From the NCBI RefSeq assembly GCF_014200435.1, contig NZ_JACHBR010000001.1:1860001-1924000 (forward strand): DNA of 64,000 nt, written 5' to 3'. Positions within the stretch are counted from its first letter, which is position 1, and each line of letters opens with the position of its first letter. The stretch comes from Sphaerisporangium krabiense. Its GTDB lineage: Bacteria; Actinomycetota; Actinomycetes; Streptosporangiales; Streptosporangiaceae. The notes under the pieces were generated by a model. It worked only from the letters and a program-made list of their open reading frames with translations. It was not told the DNA's origin and did not search any database. The translations under genes were made by a program, and so were the position numbers. Of the stretch, positions 1 to 8,175 are shown one piece after another.

Positions 1-778
1 CTCGTTCACCGGCTCGACCGAGGTCGGCCGCTCGATCGTGCGGGCCAGCGCCGGCAACCTCAAGCGGGTGACGCTCGAACTCGGCGGCAAGGCTCCCTCG
101 ATCATCGCCGCCGACGCCGACATCGACGCCGCGGTCGCCGGGAACATCGCCGGCAGCGTGCTCAACAGCGGCCAGGTCTGCGCGGCGTACACCCGCTTCT
201 ACGTCGATCGCAAGCGTGAGGACGAGTTCGTCGCCAAGCTCGCCGACGGCGTGAGCGGCATGCGCCTCGGCCCCGGCCTGGACGAGTCCACCCAGCTCGG
301 CCCGCTCGTCTCCGCGGAGCACCTGCGCTCGGTGGAGCAGTTGGTCGCCACGGGGCCGGCGGAGGGCGCGGAGCTCGTCACCGGCGGGCGGCGCGCGGCG
401 GACAAGGGATGGTTCTTCCAGCCGACGGTCTTCGCCGGGGTGAAGGACGGGATGACGATCGCCACCAAGGAGATCTTCGGTCCGGTCTTGTCGGTGCTCT
501 CCTACGACGACGAGGACGAGCTGGCCGCGGTGATCGCCCGGGCGAACCAGACCGAGTACGGCCTGGCGGCGACGGTCTGGACCAAGGACCTCACGGTGGC
601 GAACCGGGTCGCCGAGGGCATCCGCGCGGGTGCGATCTTCATCAACATGCCGTCGATCCCCGACATGGCCGCCCCCTGGGGAGGGTTCAAGGCCAGCGGC
701 TGGGGCCGGGAGATGGGGTCGCTCGCCATCGACGCCTACACCGAGGTCAAGGCCGTCTGGTGCCACTACGGAAGCTGA
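1..778 (+). CDS. Aldehyde dehydrogenase, C-terminal part (cut by window start)
   Basis: NAD(P)-dependent oxidation of an aldehyde to the acid is the family reaction. The reading frame is already open at base 2 and begins inside the protein with SFTGSTEVGR, the end of the cofactor-binding fold. The general-base segment ELGGKAPSII and the catalytic cysteine in NSGQVCAA follow, then the typical KEIFGPVLSV and the C-terminal PWGGFKASGWGREMG segment. About half of a normal ~490-residue enzyme is present; the N-terminus lies outside the window. The GTG at 38 is internal and not a start. It reads towards the cupin gene at 949, 170 bases away, so the two may belong to one catabolic locus. The substrate cannot be told from the sequence. 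Confidence 0.95.
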   Translation, partial: SFTGSTEVGRSIVRASAGNLKRVTLELGGKAPSIIAADADIDAAVAGNIAGSVLNSGQVCAAYTRFYVDRKREDEFVAKLADGVSGMRLGPGLDESTQLGPLVSAEHLRSVEQLVATGPAEGAELVTGGRRAADKGWFFQPTVFAGVKDGMTIATKEIFGPVLSVLSYDDEDELAAVIARANQTEYGLAATVWTKDLTVANRVAEGIRAGAIFINMPSIPDMAAPWGGFKASGWGREMGSLAIDAYTEVKAVWCHYGS

Positions 779-908
779 GCGCGGACGGCCGGCCGGAGCA
801 CGGGTCTTCGGCGGCCGACCACGCTCGTCCGTCGCACGCCGCCCGCGAGGAGCGGGGAAAAGGCCCACTTTTGTGGTGACGAGTGCCTCGAATGCGGAAA
901 GTCCGTTT

Positions 909-925
909 CCTACGGTTTCCGTAGG
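909..925. promoter_or_regulatory. Inverted repeat upstream of the first cupin gene
   Basis: CCTACGG and CCGTAGG (7-bp arms, TTT spacer) lie 12 bases before the AAGGAG ribosome binding site at 937-942. The centre contains CGGTTTCC, which recurs in the leader of the substrate-binding protein gene (3181-3188). It could be an operator or a small mRNA hairpin close to the RBS; no binding protein can be assigned. Confidence 0.4.
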
Positions 926-948
926 TCAGCTGATTGAAGGAGATCAAC

Positions 949-1419
949 ATGTCAAGCCCCTATGAGCGGCTCTTCGTCCGGAAGATGCAGAACTGCGCCG
1001 ACGATCTCGTGAACGAGGGCGCGAGCGCGGGCGTCGCCGAGCCGGACAACATCGGCGAAGCGCTCGCACTCGTCCGCTCGCAGGACGTGCCCGAGAGCCA
1101 GATCCACATGACCTACTGCTGGATCAAGGAGTGCAGCGAGCCTGTTCACTGGGTGAACGAGCACGTGCACGACTACGACGAGGTGCTGATCTGGACGGGG
1201 AACAACCCCGACGACCCCCACGACCTGGGCGCCGAGATCTACTTCGACATCGAGGGTCACCGTCACGTCGTCACCCAGAGCGGTTCGGTCTACATTCCGG
1301 CCGGCACCCGCCACTGCCCGCTGGGCTTCAACCGGGTGGACCGGCCGTTCCGCTTCAGCGCCCTGTCGCTGGCCCCCACCTACGCCAACCGGGACTACGT
1401 CCCCACCACGTCCGAGTAG
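949..1419 (+). CDS. Small single-domain cupin protein (paralogue 1)
   Basis: A soluble 156-residue protein. Cupin motif 1 is the stretch HVHDYDE followed by a glycine (H-x-H-x3-E), and motif 2 is SVYIPAGTRHCPLGFN, so three histidines and one glutamate are placed to bind a divalent metal. The ATG at 949 is chosen because AAGGAG (937-942) sits six bases upstream; an in-frame TTG at 934 has no such site. The gene is clearly paralogous to the cupin at 8176: both have the block HCPLGF-x2-VDRPF near the C-terminus. The two lie at either end of a peptide-type ABC importer and an AraC regulator. Enzyme (isomerase, dioxygenase or cyclase-like) or ligand-binding protein are both possible; the reaction is unknown. 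Confidence 0.88.
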   Translation: MSSPYERLFVRKMQNCADDLVNEGASAGVAEPDNIGEALALVRSQDVPESQIHMTYCWIKECSEPVHWVNEHVHDYDEVLIWTGNNPDDPHDLGAEIYFDIEGHRHVVTQSGSVYIPAGTRHCPLGFNRVDRPFRFSALSLAPTYANRDYVPTTSE

Positions 1420-1470
1420 AGGAACCGGTACTCGATCACGGCGGGCGGGCGCGGAGAACGCGCCGGCCCG

Positions 1471-1569
1471 CCGTTCGCGTTCCCGGGGGACCGCGGCCTC
1501 CCCGAGCCGGCGCGGACGTGGAACGCGAACGGCGCCGTCCCCGGCCTGGCGGCGGGGACGGCGCCGTTC
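1471..1569. terminator. Nested inverted repeats between convergent genes
   Basis: A perfect 17-bp stem joins 1527-1543 (starting GAACGGCGCC) and 1553-1569 with a nine-base loop. A second perfect 13-bp inverted repeat joins 1471-1483 (CCGTTCGCGTTCC) to 1520-1532, overlapping the left arm of the first, so the two hairpins exclude each other. The site lies between the cupin gene and the convergent substrate-binding protein gene and most simply acts as a bidirectional terminator. Confidence 0.7.
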
Positions 1570-1586
1570 GACGGCGGCGGGTCCGG

Positions 1587-3131
1587 TCACCCGACCGAGA
1601 CGCCGCCGTAGAGGTAGGCCGAACGGCCGAGCACGTCGGGCTGCAGGCCGCGCACCCTGGTGGTGTAGGGGGTCAGGTCCTGCGAGGTGACCGCGATGAT
1701 GCTGCCGCCGCGCTCCCACTGGATCTTCTGCAGCTTCTGGATGTCGCCGCACTGCTGGTCGGCGTCACTGCTCGCGAACAGGTCGGCGGCGATCTTGTTG
1801 AACTCCGGGTCGTCGAAGTGCGCCGCGTTGTTCCCGCCCTTGGGCAGCAGGTGGTCGGTGATCGCGTTGATCATGGGCGAGCTGGTGATGTTGATGATGA
1901 ACGGCCACTCCAGCCACTTGTTCAGCAGCGTCGCGACGTCCATCTTCCGCACCGTGACGGTGACCCCGGCCTCGCTGGCCTGCTGGGCGAACAACTGGGC
2001 CAGCTCCATCATCCCGGGGAACGCCCCGTCGGTCACGAGCTCGACCTTGAGGTCGCTCTGCCCCGCCTCGGCCAGCAACTGCTTGGCCTTGGCGATGTCC
2101 TGGGCGCGCTGGGCCACGTCCGGCGCGGGACAGGAGCTGCTCACCCCGTTGTAGTCGTTGGCCGGCTTGGCGAAACCACCGAACGCGTTGCTGGCGATCT
2201 GCTCCCGGTCGACGATCAGCTTCATCGCCTCGCGGACCCGGACGTCCTTGAACGGCGCGATGTCGGTGCGCATGTCCAGCGACAGCACGTTCATGCTGTC
2301 GCTCTTCAGCACCTTGACCCCGCCGGCCTCAAGGGTCTTGGCGTCGGAGAAGGGGACGGACGGCGCGACGTCGATCTGCCCGCCCCGCAGCGCGTTGGTG
2401 ATCGCCGTCTGGTCCTGGAAGAAGCGCACGTTGAGCGTGCCGAACCCGGGCTTGGTGCCCCAGTACGCGTCGTACCGTTCCAGAACGGCCTGCGCCCCCG
2501 GAGAGAAGCTCTTCACGGTGAACGGCCCGGTGCCGTCCACCTTGTCCTTGGTGGAACTCGCGCCGATCATCTTGAAGGAGCTGTAGGCCCACGCGGCGGC
2601 GAACGGGCCGAACGGGCGCTTCAGGTGGAACTCGACGGTCAGGTCGTCGACCTTCTTCTGCCCGTCCGGGTCGACGAAGTCGAGGTTCGCGGCGAAGGGA
2701 TAGCCCTTCTCGGTCAGCAGCGACCTGACGCTGAAGATGACGTCGTCGGCGCCGAACGTCTTACCGCTGTGCAGCTTCACGCCGGGCCGGAGCTTGACGG
2801 TCCACACGTCCAGCTTCTTGTTGGGCGTCATGGACTCGGCCAGGGCGTACTTCACCGAGCCGTCCGGGGCGTACATGGTCAGCTGGTCGAGGGTGTTCTG
2901 CCAGAGCACCTCCTCGGAGATCGTCTGCTGCGGCGCGTACGGATAGAGCATGTCCTTCGTGCCCCCGACCACTCCGAGGCTGAGCTGCCCCGAGTCGCCA
3001 CCGGCCGATTCCGCCCCGGTCTTCTCCGGCGGAGAGCAGGCGACTGTTGCGGCTGCGACGAGCATCAGGGCAAGACCTGGCGCACCCACCTTCCATCGCC
3101 GGCTGCGGCGTTGCCACGTTGACAAGCGCAT
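1587..3131 (-). CDS. ABC importer substrate-binding lipoprotein (peptide/opine family 5)
   Basis: Extracytoplasmic solute receptor of a DppA/OppA-type importer, 514 residues, the usual size of family 5 binding proteins. The N-terminus has a charged stretch (RLSTWQRRSRRWK), a hydrophobic core and a lipobox ending VAC at about residue 32, so it should be lipid-anchored outside the membrane. Internal blocks such as SMTPNKKLDVWTVKLRPGVK and LHSGKTFGADDVIFSV are the family 5 signature region. It is divergent from the permease genes that start at 3427, with a 295-base leader rich in inverted repeats. Family 5 ligands include peptides, nickel, opines, glutathione and sugars, so the ligand is open. 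Confidence 0.93.
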   Translation of the reverse strand: MRLSTWQRRSRRWKVGAPGLALMLVAAATVACSPPEKTGAESAGGDSGQLSLGVVGGTKDMLYPYAPQQTISEEVLWQNTLDQLTMYAPDGSVKYALAESMTPNKKLDVWTVKLRPGVKLHSGKTFGADDVIFSVRSLLTEKGYPFAANLDFVDPDGQKKVDDLTVEFHLKRPFGPFAAAWAYSSFKMIGASSTKDKVDGTGPFTVKSFSPGAQAVLERYDAYWGTKPGFGTLNVRFFQDQTAITNALRGGQIDVAPSVPFSDAKTLEAGGVKVLKSDSMNVLSLDMRTDIAPFKDVRVREAMKLIVDREQIASNAFGGFAKPANDYNGVSSSCPAPDVAQRAQDIAKAKQLLAEAGQSDLKVELVTDGAFPGMMELAQLFAQQASEAGVTVTVRKMDVATLLNKWLEWPFIINITSSPMINAITDHLLPKGGNNAAHFDDPEFNKIAADLFASSDADQQCGDIQKLQKIQWERGGSIIAVTSQDLTPYTTRVRGLQPDVLGRSAYLYGGVSVG

Positions 3132-3426
3132 TTAGGTCTTCCTCCTGAGGCTCGGTGTCTGGCGGAAACCGCCACGACGTCGGTTTCCAGTTGACGGAGT
3201 CAATCGCCAGACACCGGAGGCGTCTTGTGCGGCAGCGCACGAACCCTTGTCGTCGCGAGCACTCTGTCGTCCGGGCAGGCCGGAGGGCCGGGCCGGACCC
3301 GCGGGGCGCCGCCGGCGTGCGTTGCGCAACAACCGCATTGCACGCAGGTGCAAGACGCCGTCCCACCGGTCTGCTGGGATCGACATCGCCTTCGGGCACA
3401 GGTGAGGACGACGCGAAGGAACGGGA
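3132..3426. promoter_or_regulatory. Divergent control region with nested inverted repeats
   Basis: No gene is visible between the divergent binding-protein and permease genes. An 11-bp inverted repeat, GGTGTCTGGCG at 3154-3164 and CGCCAGACACC at 3205-3215, encloses a second one, GGAAACCG at 3164-3171 and CGGTTTCC at 3181-3188. Both lie in the 5' leader of the minus-strand gene. They could be operators for the AraC or GntR regulators nearby, or a folded mRNA leader. The short ORFs here look like chance. Confidence 0.5.
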
Positions 3427-4443
3427 ATGGTCGCGGAACTACCCGGTGCAACCCTGTCGGCAGGCCCCCGCCGCAGTCTCGCTCGACGCCGGTCCACGAC
3501 CGTGCTCGGCCGGGTCGGGTGGATGGTCGTCCAGGCGGTCCTGATGCTGTTCGTGGTGTCGACCCTGGTCTTCTTCGCCACTCAGGCCATGCCGGGCGAT
3601 GTCGCCAAGGTCATGCTCGGCATGTCCGCGACGCCGGAGCGGGTCGAGGCCCTCCGGCACCAGCTCGGCCTGGACCGTTCGCTCATCAGCCAGTACTGGC
3701 ACTGGCTGAGCGGCGTGCTCCACGGAGACCTCGGCACCTCGCTGACGAGCGGACGGCCGGTCTCCCAGCTGCTCGGCGAGCGGCTGGCGAACTCCGCCAC
3801 GCTGAGCGTGTTCGCGATCGTGCTGATCCTGCCCCTGTCGCTGCTGGTCGGCATCCTCGCCGCGCAGTTCAGGGACAGCGTCTTCGACCGCACGTTCCTC
3901 TGGACGTCGATGGTGGCCAACGCGCTCGCCGACTTCGTCGTCGGAACCCTGCTGGTCGCGCTGTTCGGCACCACCGTGTTCCACTGGTTCCCGCCGGTGT
4001 CGCTGATCCCGGCGGGGGACATGCCGTGGTGGCACCCGCAGGCGCTGACGCTGCCGGTGGCCACCTTGGTGATCGGCGGCGTGATGTACCTGTCCCGGCT
4101 GATCCGCGTCTCCTTCATCGACGTGCTCAACAGCGAGTACGTCGAGATGGCACGGCTCAAGGGGCTCGGCCCGACCCGGATCCTGCTCACCCACGCGCTC
4201 CCGAACGCGCTCGCCCCGGCCGTGCCCGCGGCGAGCCTGGTGGCGGCCTTCACCGTCGGCGGCGTGGTGGTGGTCGAGTACCTGTTCGGCTATCCGGGCA
4301 TCGGGGCGTTGCTGATCGACTCGATCACCAACCGGGACCTTCCGGTCATCCAGGCCGTCGTGCTGGTGATCGCCGCCGTCTACTACTTCTTCAACCTACT
4401 GGCCGACCTGCTGCACACCGGCAAGAGCGGAGAGCGGAGGTGA
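3427..4443 (+). CDS. ABC importer permease, DppB/OppB type
   Basis: First membrane subunit of the peptide-type importer, 338 residues. After a basic N-terminus there is a first transmembrane helix (VLMLFVVSTLVFFATQ) and then the DppB-type periplasmic segment with AMPGD and RHQLGLDRSLISQYWHWL. Five further hydrophobic segments follow. The cytoplasmic EAA loop that docks on the ATPase is visible as EYVEMARLKGLGPTRILLTH. The ATG at 3427 follows an AAGGAACGGGA stretch. It is followed at once by the second permease and the fused ATPase, so 3427-7112 is one transcription unit that needs the divergent binding protein. Confidence 0.93.
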   Translation: MVAELPGATLSAGPRRSLARRRSTTVLGRVGWMVVQAVLMLFVVSTLVFFATQAMPGDVAKVMLGMSATPERVEALRHQLGLDRSLISQYWHWLSGVLHGDLGTSLTSGRPVSQLLGERLANSATLSVFAIVLILPLSLLVGILAAQFRDSVFDRTFLWTSMVANALADFVVGTLLVALFGTTVFHWFPPVSLIPAGDMPWWHPQALTLPVATLVIGGVMYLSRLIRVSFIDVLNSEYVEMARLKGLGPTRILLTHALPNALAPAVPAASLVAAFTVGGVVVVEYLFGYPGIGALLIDSITNRDLPVIQAVVLVIAAVYYFFNLLADLLHTGKSGERR

Positions 4444-4448
4444 GCACC

Positions 4449-5345
4449 GTGTCGGAGACCGTGGACGCGGTCGACCTGAGTCCGAGCACCCCGGATACCT
4501 CCGCGCCACGGCGGAACCGGCCCGGCGCGCTGCGGATCCTTCGCTCGGGGCAGGTGCGGCTCGGATGCGCGCTCGTCCTGCTGACCATGGCGTTCGCCCT
4601 GATCGGGCCGCTGCTGACGCCGCACGACCCGGCCAAGAGCATCGCGCTGCCCTACGCGGTGCCGGGCGACGGGCTGCCACTCGGCGCGGACCAGCTGGGA
4701 CGCGACGTGTTGTCCCGCGTGCTGGCCGGTGGCTTCCACCTGGCGTGGATGGCGCCGACGGCGGCGATCGCCGCGGTGGCCCTCGGCGCGCTGGTGGGCA
4801 TCGCGGCCGCCTTCTACGGCGGTATGACCGACATCGTGCTGATGCGGATCATGGACGTGCTGCTCGCGTTCCCGGCCCTGCTGTTCACGCTGCTCTTCGT
4901 CTCCGTGATCGGCCCCAAGCCGTGGCTGCTGGTGGTGCTGACGGCGGTCGGCATGACGCCCGGCGTCGCGCGGGTGATCCGCGGCGCGGCGCGACCGCTC
5001 AACGACCGCGAGTACGTCATGTGGTCCCGTACCGCCGGGATCCCCTCCCGGACCATCCTGCTGCGCTGCTTCCTGCCCAACGTGTCCTCTCCCTTGCTGG
5101 TGGAGCTCGGGATGAGGCTGATGTGGTCGATCGGGATCCTCGCCGCGATCAGCTTCCTCGGCTACGGCATCCAGCCGCCGGCCGCGGACTGGGGCCTGAT
5201 GATCAGCGAGAACCGCACCGGGCTGGCGAACATGCCGTGGGCCGTGCTGGCCCCGGTCACCTGCATCGTGTTGTTCACGATCGGCGGCAACCTGATCGCC
5301 GAGGGCGCCGCCCGGGTGATCGCTCGTACCGAGGGGCGTGGCTGA
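4449..5345 (+). CDS. ABC importer permease, DppC/OppC type
   Basis: Second membrane subunit, 298 residues from the GTG at 4449, which has GGAGG (4436-4440) eight bases upstream. A GTG at 4440 that overlaps the previous stop is an alternative adding three residues. The N-terminal cytoplasmic tail precedes the first helix (LGCALVLLTMAFALIG), followed by the DppC-type segment LGADQLGRDVLSRVLAGG. The EAA loop is seen near EYVMWSRTAGIPSRTILLRC. It pairs with the DppB-type protein just upstream to form the translocation pore. The far longer open frame that begins at 3225 is the result of high G+C and not a fusion. Confidence 0.92.
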   Translation: MSETVDAVDLSPSTPDTSAPRRNRPGALRILRSGQVRLGCALVLLTMAFALIGPLLTPHDPAKSIALPYAVPGDGLPLGADQLGRDVLSRVLAGGFHLAWMAPTAAIAAVALGALVGIAAAFYGGMTDIVLMRIMDVLLAFPALLFTLLFVSVIGPKPWLLVVLTAVGMTPGVARVIRGAARPLNDREYVMWSRTAGIPSRTILLRCFLPNVSSPLLVELGMRLMWSIGILAAISFLGYGIQPPAADWGLMISENRTGLANMPWAVLAPVTCIVLFTIGGNLIAEGAARVIARTEGRG

Positions 5346-7112
5346 ATGAGTGCGATCGAGGTCCGCGGCCTGACCATCGCGTTGCGCGACGGAAGCCCCA
5401 TCGTCAAGGACGCCTCGTTCGACCTGGAACCGGGTCAGGTCCTCGGCGTCGTCGGCGAGTCGGGCTCGGGCAAGAGCACCATGTCGCTGGCGATGCTCGG
5501 CTACGCCCGGCACGGCGCCCGGATCACCGCCGGTCAGGTGCGGGTCGACGGGACCGACGTGCTCTCGCTCGGGCCGCGCGCGCTGCGCCGGTTCCGCGGC
5601 AACGTGGTGGCCTACGTCCCGCAGGATCCCGCGACGGCGCTGAACCCGGCGCTGCGGATCGGCGTCCAGCTGGCGGAGGGGCTCGAAGGGGACGCCAAGG
5701 AGGTCGACGCGCGGATCCGCGAGGTGCTCGCCGCGGTCGGGCTGCCGTCGGACGACGCCTTCCTGCACCGCCGCCCCCGCGAGTTGTCCGGCGGCCAGCA
5801 GCAGCGGGTGGCGCTGGCGATGGCGGTCGCGCCACGTCCACGGCTCACCGTGCTGGACGAGCCGACGACGGGCCTGGACGTCACCACCCAGGCGCGGGTG
5901 CTCTCCCTGGTGGCCCGGCTCTGCGCCGACAACCAGATGGCGGCCATCTACGTCTCCCACGACCTCGCCGTGATCGGGGAGGTCGCCGACCGGGTCGCCG
6001 TGATGTACGGCGGCATGATCGTGGAGGAGGGTCCCACCCGGGAGGTCGTGGCCCGGCCCGCGCACCCGTACACCCGGGCGCTGCTCGCCGCCGTGCCCTC
6101 GGCCCGGGAGCGGATGCGGCTCACGTCGATCCCCGGCCGCGCTCCCGGAGTCCACGACAGGCACCCTGGGTGCGTTTTCGCCCCGCGCTGCGCCTTCGCG
6201 GTGGAGGAGTGCACCACGAGCGTGCCGTCGCTGATCGACCTGACGCCGGGCCACGCGGCGCGGTGCATCCGCGCCGAAGAGATGCCCGAACGTCCACGTC
6301 AGAACGCCGCCGCCCCCGCCTCCGCGGTGCAGGACGCCGCGCCGGGCGAGGCCCCGCTGCTGCGGGTACGGGACCTGACCGCCGGCTACCGCGACCGTCA
6401 GGTGCTCTTCGACGTCTCCTTCGACGTGGTCGAGGGAGAGTGCCTGGCCGTCGTCGGCGAGTCCGGCAGCGGCAAGACGACCATGTCCCGCAGCCTGATC
6501 GGGCTGCAGGAACGCTGGGGCGGCTCGGTCGAGCTCGGCGGGACGGCCCTCGCGCCGACCGCCGGCCGGCGCACCCAGGACCAGCGCCGGGCCATGCAGT
6601 ACATCTTCCAGAACCCGTACGGCTCGCTCAATCCGCGGGGCACGGTCGGGGACAGCGTGGCCGAGCCGCTACGGCACTTCTTCGGGCTCGGCGCCAAGGC
6701 GGCACGGCTGCGGGTGGCGGAGCTGCTGGAGCGGGTGGAGCTTCCCGGCCACCTGGCCTCCCGGTACCCCGCGGAGCTGTCCGGCGGGCAACGCCAGCGG
6801 GTCGCCATCGCCCGGGCCCTCGCCTGTGAGCCGACCGTGCTGATCTGCGACGAGGTCACCTCGGCGCTGGACGTGTCGGTGCAGGCGGCGATCGTCGAGT
6901 TGCTGCGGAGCCTGCTCCACGACGGGCTCGGCATGGTGTTCGTCACCCACAACCTCGCCGTGGTCCGCAGCCTCGCCGACAGCGTGATCGTGCTGAGCGG
7001 GGGGCACGTCGTCGAGCACGGCGACACCGGCGCGGTTCTCACCGAACCGCGGCACGCCTACACCCAGGCCCTGCTCGCGGACACCCTGGAGGTGTCCGCG
7101 GCCGCCGGTTGA
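5346..7112 (+). CDS. ABC importer ATPase with two fused nucleotide-binding domains (DppD-DppF)
   Basis: Powers the peptide-type importer. The 588 residues hold two complete ATPase halves: Walker A GESGSGKST near residue 40 and again GESGSGKTT near residue 378, signature motifs LSGGQQQRVALA and LSGGQRQRVAIA, and Walker B segments LTVLDEPTTGLD and VLICDEVTSALD. Between the halves is the oligopeptide-transporter C-terminal cysteine motif (HPGCVFAPRCAFAVEEC), which in relatives binds an iron-sulfur cluster or a metal. In most systems DppD and DppF are separate genes, but fusions are common in actinobacteria. The start abuts the stop of the upstream permease. Confidence 0.95.
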   Translation: MSAIEVRGLTIALRDGSPIVKDASFDLEPGQVLGVVGESGSGKSTMSLAMLGYARHGARITAGQVRVDGTDVLSLGPRALRRFRGNVVAYVPQDPATALNPALRIGVQLAEGLEGDAKEVDARIREVLAAVGLPSDDAFLHRRPRELSGGQQQRVALAMAVAPRPRLTVLDEPTTGLDVTTQARVLSLVARLCADNQMAAIYVSHDLAVIGEVADRVAVMYGGMIVEEGPTREVVARPAHPYTRALLAAVPSARERMRLTSIPGRAPGVHDRHPGCVFAPRCAFAVEECTTSVPSLIDLTPGHAARCIRAEEMPERPRQNAAAPASAVQDAAPGEAPLLRVRDLTAGYRDRQVLFDVSFDVVEGECLAVVGESGSGKTTMSRSLIGLQERWGGSVELGGTALAPTAGRRTQDQRRAMQYIFQNPYGSLNPRGTVGDSVAEPLRHFFGLGAKAARLRVAELLERVELPGHLASRYPAELSGGQRQRVAIARALACEPTVLICDEVTSALDVSVQAAIVELLRSLLHDGLGMVFVTHNLAVVRSLADSVIVLSGGHVVEHGDTGAVLTEPRHAYTQALLADTLEVSAAAG

Positions 7113-7169
7113 CGACGCGCGGGGGAACGCGGCCATGCGTTCCCGCGCCCGCACGAAAGGACGAGGACC

Positions 7170-8057
7170 ATGACCAGAGCCTCGCGCTCGCCGCTTCCCG
7201 TCCACGTGATCGAGGGAGGAGGGGTCCGGGACGCGCCGCAGTTCGAGATCGGCCCGGTGCTCAGCCACGGACCCCGGGAGACCGCGGCGATCCCTCACCG
7301 GCACGAGTTCCTGGAGATCCTCTACGTCCGCGAGGGACGGGGGACGCACGTCATCGACGGCACGGCGTACCCGATCGCGGCGAACCGGCTGTACCTGGTT
7401 CGCCGGGGGCAGGTGCACGCCTGGGTGACTCCGGAACCCCTGGACGGAACCGTGGTGGTCTTCGACGAGCCCTTCCTCGCGGGGCCGGGAGCGCCCGCCT
7501 CCGTCGACTTCAACCATTACCCGAACATGCTCTGCCCCGGCGCCGGGCAGATCCCGAGGCTCGAAGGGCTGCTCGCGGCCATGGCCGACGAGGACGCCGA
7601 GGGCGACGACCGCGCGGACCTCATCGTGCGGCACCTGCTTTCCGCGCTGCTCCTGCTGTGCCAGCGGTTCGACGGTTTCACCGCGCCCGAGGGATCGCGT
7701 GCCGGTCTCTCGACGGAACTCAGCGTGGAATTCACGAAACTCGTCGCGGAGCGGTCGTCCGCGACGCTCACGGTGCGGTCGGCCGCCATGCGCCTGGGGG
7801 TCACCTCGGGATATCTGCGTGAGGTGGTCGTCGCGCAGACCGGGCGGACACCGGGACAGATCATCCGCTCGGCGGTGCTGACCGAGGCGCAGCGCCTCCT
7901 CGCGAACACGGACATGACCTGCGCGCAGGTGGCGGATCGGCTCGGCTTCGAGGACGCCTCGTACTTCTCGCGGTTCTTCCGGCGCGAGGCCGGCGCGCCG
8001 CCGTCGGCGTACCGCAAACAGGCCCGCGAAAAGTACCAGGCTTGCCTCGGTGCATGA
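7170..8057 (+). CDS. AraC-family transcriptional regulator with cupin sensor domain
   Basis: 295 residues. The N-terminal part is an AraC-type arm/cupin (IPHRHEFLEILYVREGRG, residues about 33-50), which normally binds the small-molecule inducer. The C-terminal ~100 residues hold two helix-turn-helix units, the first in LTVRSAAMRLGVTSGYLREV and the second ending in the family signature LGFEDASYFSRFFRREAG. The ATG at 7170 follows GAAAGGACGAGGACC. Its position between the importer genes and the second cupin suggests it controls this locus; the repeats at 909-925 and 3154-3215 are candidate targets. The inducer is unknown. Confidence 0.92.
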   Translation: MTRASRSPLPVHVIEGGGVRDAPQFEIGPVLSHGPRETAAIPHRHEFLEILYVREGRGTHVIDGTAYPIAANRLYLVRRGQVHAWVTPEPLDGTVVVFDEPFLAGPGAPASVDFNHYPNMLCPGAGQIPRLEGLLAAMADEDAEGDDRADLIVRHLLSALLLLCQRFDGFTAPEGSRAGLSTELSVEFTKLVAERSSATLTVRSAAMRLGVTSGYLREVVVAQTGRTPGQIIRSAVLTEAQRLLANTDMTCAQVADRLGFEDASYFSRFFRREAGAPPSAYRKQAREKYQACLGA

Positions 8058-8074
8058 ATGGGATCGGATATGAA

Positions 8075-8119
8075 GAAATTCGTACTATTGGCCTGACCCG
8101 CTGAGGATAGTGCGATTTC
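8075..8119. promoter_or_regulatory. Imperfect inverted repeat between the AraC gene and the second cupin
   Basis: GAAATTCGTACTAT (8075-8088) and ATAGTGCGATTTC (8107-8119) are complementary apart from one unpaired base and one wobble pair, around an 18-base loop. It lies just after the AraC stop and 57 bases before the cupin start. It may terminate the upstream transcript or be an operator for the cupin. Confidence 0.4.
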
Positions 8120-8175
8120 TGCGGATCCATGAACAAAGCCGAAACGCGGCAATGGCGCGATGAAGGGAATAGGAA

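Noticed and set aside
1131-3122. 663-codon plus-strand open frame across the binding-protein gene
   Set aside because: It is antisense to a clear family 5 binding protein, is Arg/Gly/Pro-rich with no domain, and results from high G+C suppressing stop codons.
3225-5345. Possible fusion of unknown sequence with the DppC-type permease
   Set aside because: The first ~400 codons overlap the DppB-type gene in another frame and are low-complexity; the permease has its own start with a Shine-Dalgarno at 4449.
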